Shown here in pieces: positions 23,000 through 27,132 of a stretch of DNA of 27,132 nt. Location: positions 1 through 27,132 of the forward strand of contig DATDPS010000048.1 in assembly GCA_035292625.1 (NCBI GenBank), given 5' to 3'. The notes below the pieces were generated by a model that made no database searches, was not told where the DNA came from, and worked only from the letters and a program-made list of their open reading frames with translations. The position numbers were made by a program, and so were the translations under genes. The stretch comes from SHZL01 sp035292625. GTDB lineage: Bacteria > Pseudomonadota > Gammaproteobacteria > Xanthomonadales > SZUA-36. The stretch's first letter is position 1; each line of letters starts with the position of its first letter.

Positions 23000-24249
23000 T
23001 GATCACTTTCCAATTAAAGCAGAGCCTGCGCCTTGGATTGATGCTTGCGATCCTGTTTCTTGCAACGGTGATTTCACCGCTTGATTCGTATGCAGCGGAA
23101 GAGGAAAAAGAAAAAGCTCCGGCGCCATCGATCGACGCAGCCACCGGCAAGATTCTCACCGAAGCGATCGATGCCCTGAATGCGGAGCAGTATAGCGTAG
23201 CCGCTGCGGCCATCGCCAAACTTAACATGGAAAAGTTAAGCCCTTACGAACGCGGCCGGGTGGAGCAGATTCTCGCCACCATCGCCAACGCGCAGGAAAA
23301 TTATCCTGGCGCGCAAGCCCACTTGCAGGCTGCCATCAATTCGGGCGGGTTGAATGAAAGCGAAATTTCGCAGGCAAGCTACCAGATCGCCCAACTTTGG
23401 ATGGCACAGGAAAAGTGGCGGGAGGGGGCCGCCGCAATGGAAGCCTGGATCAGGACCGCAACCAAACCCAATTCCTCGGCCTATTACCTGCTGGCCGTTG
23501 CTTACTATCAGCAGGAGCTTTTCAGACAAGCCCTACCGCCAGCACAGAAGGCGGTTGATCTCGCGGAGAAACCACAGGAGAGCTGGATTCAACTGGTGCT
23601 CGCCTTACATCTGCAGGAGGAGCACTGGAGCGAAGCCGTGCCACTGCTTACGCGACTGATCGACATGTACCCGGAGAAGAAGTCCTATTGGGTCCAGTTA
23701 TCTTCGGTCTATGGCCAGCTGGAACAGTATCAAAAGGCACTGGCAATCATGCAATTGGCGTATGACGCCGGTTTGATCGTCGATGATGGGGAAGTTCGGC
23801 GCCTTGTTGATCTGTTGTTGTTCAACAATGTGCCGTACCGCTGTGGAACGCTTTTGGACGGTGCCATTGCCAAGAAACAGGTCAAAACCGATGTAAAAAT
23901 TTATCAGAAACAGGCCGATTGCTGGATTGCAGCGAGGGAATATACCAAGGCGATCGGACCCCTCGGGCGGGCAGCGGAGATGTCACCAAACGGCGATCTC
24001 TACGTACGACTGGGAGAAGCGCAGGTTCAACTCAATGAATGGGACGATGCTTCAGACGCGATCCTCCGAGGAATCAACAAGGGCGGCCTGAGAGATACGC
24101 CGTATGCCCAGCTGATGTTGGGAATCGCGTTGTACAACCAGAAAAAGTTGTCCCAGGCCGAAGACTGGTTCCAGAAGGCGAAGTCGTCCAATAAACAACG
24201 CAAGACCGCGGAAGGGTATCTGCAGCTCATCCGAGCGCAGAGAAGTTGA
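22999..24249 (+). CDS. exported TPR protein of the TonB2-type operon
   Basis: 416-residue protein. Signal peptide at about residues 1-32, followed by a charged E-E-E-K-E-K-E stretch. Many tetratricopeptide-like helix pairs follow from about residue 45 to the end (for example A-Y-Y-L-L-A-V-A-Y-Y-Q-Q-E-L-F-R-Q-A-L and Y-A-Q-L-M-L-G-I-A-L-Y-N-Q-K-K-L). Such a TPR gene closes TonB2/TtpC operons in related bacteria and is thought to act in the periplasm; its partner is unknown. The ATG overlaps the tonB stop (taATG), with GGAGG just upstream. Confidence 0.88.
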   Translation: MITFQLKQSLRLGLMLAILFLATVISPLDSYAAEEEKEKAPAPSIDAATGKILTEAIDALNAEQYSVAAAAIAKLNMEKLSPYERGRVEQILATIANAQENYPGAQAHLQAAINSGGLNESEISQASYQIAQLWMAQEKWREGAAAMEAWIRTATKPNSSAYYLLAVAYYQQELFRQALPPAQKAVDLAEKPQESWIQLVLALHLQEEHWSEAVPLLTRLIDMYPEKKSYWVQLSSVYGQLEQYQKALAIMQLAYDAGLIVDDGEVRRLVDLLLFNNVPYRCGTLLDGAIAKKQVKTDVKIYQKQADCWIAAREYTKAIGPLGRAAEMSPNGDLYVRLGEAQVQLNEWDDASDAILRGINKGGLRDTPYAQLMLGIALYNQKKLSQAEDWFQKAKSSNKQRKTAEGYLQLIRAQRS

Positions 24250-24274
24250 CCGCATTACGATAGATACCGAGAAC

Positions 24275-24991
24275 ATGTGGCGATTAGCATCTATACATAA
24301 AACGAAATTCCAGGTTTTGATTGGTCTTGGGTTGTGTGCGACGTTGTGGACGAATGCTCCCCTGGTTTTCGCGGCGGACAGTGCAGGAGACCGCTATGCA
24401 CAAATCCTTGCCGAGGCTGAGGATCTGCAGCGCTATAACGAACAGCTGAGCCAACAGCTGCAGTCGCAGGAAGCGCAGGTGGCGTTGATCGAACAACAGC
24501 TTGTCGAAATCGACGCAACGGGTGCCGCGGTTGTCGAGCAGGTGCAGCGGATGTATGAAGCCATTGAAAAGTTTATCGCTTCGGATCTTCCATTTACTGA
24601 TCCAACACAGGCCGGCCCGGACTCACGAAAGGCGCGGCTCGACAGAATTCGCGAATTGATGGCTAATGAAAGTGCCTCCGTCGGGGAAAAATATCGACGT
24701 TTGATTGAGGCTTACCAGATCGAGCTTGAGTACGGCCGGACCATGGTTTCCTATAAGGCCAAACTTGACGACGGCCGGGATGCTGATTTTTTGCGGGTTG
24801 GCCGTGTGTCACTGCTGTACCGAACCGAGGACGGACAGGAATCCGGATACTGGGATGCGCAACAGAAGACCTGGGTAGTCGATGACGATATCTCCAAAGC
24901 AGTCGACGAAGCAGTGCACGTCGCAACCAAAGAAACAGCGCCGGATTTGGTCGTCCTTCCGGTGCCCGCGCCAATTGAGGTGCAGCTTTGA
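24275..24991 (+). CDS. DUF3450 periplasmic coiled-coil protein (second copy)
   Basis: 238-residue paralogue of the first DUF3450 protein. Signal peptide at about residues 1-34. A coiled-coil segment and the same core (E-K-Y-R-R-L-I-E-A-Y-Q-I-E-L-E-Y-G-R-T, then E-S-G-Y-W-D-A-Q) are present. It is shorter in the N-terminal coil than the first copy and ends in the same P-V-P-A-P-x-E-V motif. It begins 25 bases after the TPR gene and overlaps the next gene by a TTGA. It is likely part of the same transcript. Confidence 0.88.
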   Translation: MWRLASIHKTKFQVLIGLGLCATLWTNAPLVFAADSAGDRYAQILAEAEDLQRYNEQLSQQLQSQEAQVALIEQQLVEIDATGAAVVEQVQRMYEAIEKFIASDLPFTDPTQAGPDSRKARLDRIRELMANESASVGEKYRRLIEAYQIELEYGRTMVSYKAKLDDGRDADFLRVGRVSLLYRTEDGQESGYWDAQQKTWVVDDDISKAVDEAVHVATKETAPDLVVLPVPAPIEVQL

Positions 24992-26385
24992 TCACACTTC
25001 ATGGAATGCGGCAGGCCACGATGGCGATCGTAGTTGCGCAACTGCTTGTGGGCAGTGCATTTGCTGCCGTCACGCCGTCACAACTCAACCAGTCTGTGCA
25101 GCAACTGCGGGAAAAAGAGGCCAAGCTGGCACAGCAGCGCGAGTCTACCTTCAAGGCGGAACTCCAGAAGCAGGAAAAACTGGCACGCGATGCGCTGAAT
25201 CGACGCAATGCGGCTGAGGCCCGCGGCAACGCCTTGAACAGGGCGTACGACAGCAACGTGGCGCGAATCGCAGAATTGACGCAACTACTCAGGCAACACG
25301 AGGGCAACCTCGGCGAGTTGTTTGGTGTTACGCGTCAAATTGCGGGCGACGCGGCAAACGTTCTGCATCAGTCGATGTTGATGGTGCAATACCCGGCTGA
25401 AGCGGGCCAGGAAGACCGGGCTGAGTTCCTGGTAAGAATGGCGGCGGTGAAGAGCCTGCCGTCTATCGTTGAACTCGAACGCATGTGGTTCGAACTGCAG
25501 CGCGAGATGACTGAGAATGGCAAAGTGGTGCGTTTCACCGCGCCGGTAATGCGGCCCGATGGTTCAAGTGAAGAAATGGAAGTCGTGCGCGTAGGGCCAT
25601 TTACAGCGGTCGCAGGCGAGAATTACCTTGCTTACGTACCCAGTAAAAAGTCATTGACGACATTTGAACGGCAACTGGCGGGATCCTTGCGCTCTGTGGC
25701 TAAGGATTTGCAGGCCCCGACTGAAAGCAGCGACTACCGTGAAGCGATCGTCGACCCAGCACGGGGTACTTTGTTGACCCGTTACGTCGAAAGACCCAAC
25801 TTCGTTGAGCGCATCAAGAACGGTGAAGTCGTCGGTTATGTGATTGTTTTTGTCGGTATCCTCGGCGTACTGCTGGCAGCATTTCAAGCCGTCTACCTGT
25901 ACATTACCCGGAGCGCCGTGACGCACCAGCTTTCGAACCTGTCCAAACCGGACACTGGAAATCCACTTGGCCGGGTTGTAATGGCGTTTCGCGGCGTTGG
26001 CAAGGCTGTTGAAAATGCAGAACTTGCCGAATTGCGCATGTCCGAAGCCGTGCTGAAAGAAATTCCAAAGATCGAACGCTTCCAGTCGTTTTTGCGGCTT
26101 GCAGTGGCGGCCGGTCCCTTGTTGGGTTTGATCGGTACGGTCATCGGCATGATCATCACCTTCCATGCCATCACCGCATCCGGGTCCAGCGATCCGCGAT
26201 TGATGGCCCATGGTATCGGCCAGGCCATGATTGCGACGGTTCTGGGCTTGGGAATTGCAATCCCGCTGCTCTTTATCAACTCGGGACTTGCGACCATGTC
26301 TGGATCCATTACGCAGATTCTGGACGAGCAAAGCCAGGCCTTGCTGGCGTCAGATATCATCACTCGCAGAAGTCAGGGCCGCTGA
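24988..26385 (+). CDS. TtpC-like long MotA/TolQ/ExbB proton channel protein (second copy)
   Basis: 465-residue paralogue of the first TtpC-like protein. It has the same layout: signal peptide ending near A-F-A-A, long periplasmic coiled coil, a helix at about residues 284-310, and a C-terminal ExbB/TolQ domain. The channel motifs are almost identical to the first copy (A-A-G-P-L-L-G-L-I-G-T-V-I-G-M, G-I-G-Q-A-M-I-A-T-V-L-G-L-G-I-A-I-P-L-L-F). The coiled-coil part has diverged. The TTG at 24988 overlaps the DUF3450 stop and has GAGG 8 bases upstream; an ATG at 25006 is the alternative. No ExbB2, ExbD or TonB follows. Confidence 0.88.
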   Translation: MITLHGMRQATMAIVVAQLLVGSAFAAVTPSQLNQSVQQLREKEAKLAQQRESTFKAELQKQEKLARDALNRRNAAEARGNALNRAYDSNVARIAELTQLLRQHEGNLGELFGVTRQIAGDAANVLHQSMLMVQYPAEAGQEDRAEFLVRMAAVKSLPSIVELERMWFELQREMTENGKVVRFTAPVMRPDGSSEEMEVVRVGPFTAVAGENYLAYVPSKKSLTTFERQLAGSLRSVAKDLQAPTESSDYREAIVDPARGTLLTRYVERPNFVERIKNGEVVGYVIVFVGILGVLLAAFQAVYLYITRSAVTHQLSNLSKPDTGNPLGRVVMAFRGVGKAVENAELAELRMSEAVLKEIPKIERFQSFLRLAVAAGPLLGLIGTVIGMIITFHAITASGSSDPRLMAHGIGQAMIATVLGLGIAIPLLFINSGLATMSGSITQILDEQSQALLASDIITRRSQGR

Positions 26386-26490
26386 TCTCCATTGTAAGGA
26401 TCAGGGCTTCCTGCGTTGTCCGACATTACGTCTGGAGAAGTGCCGCTCAATTTAGCAGGTGTTGAATGGATTGATGGTTTTCTGGTTCAA

Positions 26491-26506
26491 GCTGCCTGGC
26501 GGCAGC
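26491..26506. other. small hairpin between the TtpC-like gene and the DUF1232 gene
   Basis: GCTGCC / GGCAGC form a perfect 6-base stem with a 4-base loop (TGGC). It is 105 bases after the second ttpC-like stop and 38 bases before the next ATG. There is no run of T after it, so it is not a classic intrinsic terminator. It could slow transcription or shape the leader of the next gene. Confidence 0.25.
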
Positions 26507-26544
26507 ACGTTACATGAATCCAAACTTAAATCAGGAAGGTTGCC

Positions 26545-27111
26545 ATGACTATCGAAATCAGCTTCTCGCTTGACGACAAGGATATTGAGTATTTTCGCGG
26601 TGTCATGAACCGGGCTCAGGATGCGGCTGGCAACGCGTCTGAGCAGGAAATCATCCAGGAAGCGCGTAATGTCCTGGATGGTGTTGACCAGAACAAGGCG
26701 CCGCTCTTCGTACGTGACCGCCTGGAACGCCTGGCGACCATGATTGTCATGCTTGAAGACCCGGAATGGCCACTGGAAGGGCAGGAGCGCACCGACGTGG
26801 TCAGCGCCCTGGCTTACTTCCATAACCCGGCGGACCTGATATCCGACGATGTGCCGGTTATTGGGTTGATTGACGACGCGATCATGATCGAGTTGGTGGC
26901 GCGTGAACTGACCCACCAGCTTGAAGCATATGACGAGTTTTGTGTCTACCGCAGTTCCGAGGAACGGCTGCGCGGCAAGGACGTTTCGCGCGAAGACTGG
27001 TTGAAAGCAAAGCAACAGGAACTGATGAAACGCATGCGCGAGCGCATGGGCCGGATTAACCGCAGCGAAAGAGGCTCAACCCGCTTGACCCGTTTCTCTT
27101 TCCTGCGCTAA
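26545..27111 (+). CDS. DUF1232 (YkvA-like) family protein
   Basis: 188-residue protein with the DUF1232 signature D-L-I-S-D-D-V-P-V-I-G-L-I-D-D-A-I at about residues 97-113. In the family this segment is usually hydrophobic and ends in a conserved acidic pair. Here the first position set is more acidic than usual. The flanks are charged and helical, and the C-terminus is strongly basic and Arg-rich. No function is known for the family. It has a strong AGGAAGG before the ATG and lies 159 bases after the previous gene, so it may have its own promoter. Confidence 0.82.
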   Translation: MTIEISFSLDDKDIEYFRGVMNRAQDAAGNASEQEIIQEARNVLDGVDQNKAPLFVRDRLERLATMIVMLEDPEWPLEGQERTDVVSALAYFHNPADLISDDVPVIGLIDDAIMIELVARELTHQLEAYDEFCVYRSSEERLRGKDVSREDWLKAKQQELMKRMRERMGRINRSERGSTRLTRFSFLR

Positions 27112-27132
27112 ATCATCAACTGTGGAACCTGC

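Overview
The window is a gene-dense, GC-rich stretch of a bacterial chromosome. Almost all of it reads on the + strand. The gene content points to a respiring gammaproteobacterium able to grow at low oxygen: an SdhE/YgfX pair, a YgfZ, a cbb3 oxidase with its full assembly cluster, a Tat-exported high-potential iron-sulfur protein, and a TonB2-type energy system with a TtpC-like ExbB. I cannot fix the order or genus from sequence alone. No rRNA, tRNA, CRISPR array, phage or insertion sequence was seen.

Bases 1-2401 hold the 3' end of ispG, an uncharacterised class I methyltransferase, and a convergent ygfZ, the only gene called on the - strand. Bases 2585-6939 form a complex II cluster: a small SDHAF4-family (DUF1674) gene, sdhC, sdhD, sdhA, sdhB, the flavinylation factor sdhE and a ygfX-like membrane protein. 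So complex II is flanked by two different assembly factors.

Bases 6936-9147 hold an oxygen-sensing module. A soluble FixL keeps the haem-binding His and Arg residues of rhizobial FixL and overlaps ygfX by ATGA. It is followed by fixJ and a stand-alone receiver-like protein with Glu at the phosphorylation position, which by position could be a FixT-like modulator. Bases 9268-18269 hold a HiPIP and the cbb3 oxidase cluster ccoNOQP, an unknown two-helix protein, ccoG, a short ccoH, ccoI, ccoS and a SafE-like membrane protein. The arrangement suggests that FixL/FixJ adjusts the terminal oxidase, and perhaps its HiPIP electron carrier, to oxygen. The region before ccoN has a hairpin and a 10-codon leader frame ending on the ccoN start codon.

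Bases 18270-18823 are a gene-free leader with one plausible sigma-70 promoter. Bases 18824-26385 hold an extended TonB2-type system: DUF3450 protein, TtpC-like long ExbB, ExbB, two tandem ExbD, TonB and a TPR lipoprotein-like or periplasmic protein. A second DUF3450 plus TtpC-like pair then follows without its own ExbB, ExbD or TonB. The window ends with a DUF1232 (YkvA-like) protein. Many genes overlap by 1-4 bases and use GTG or TTG starts, which suggests pervasive translational coupling.
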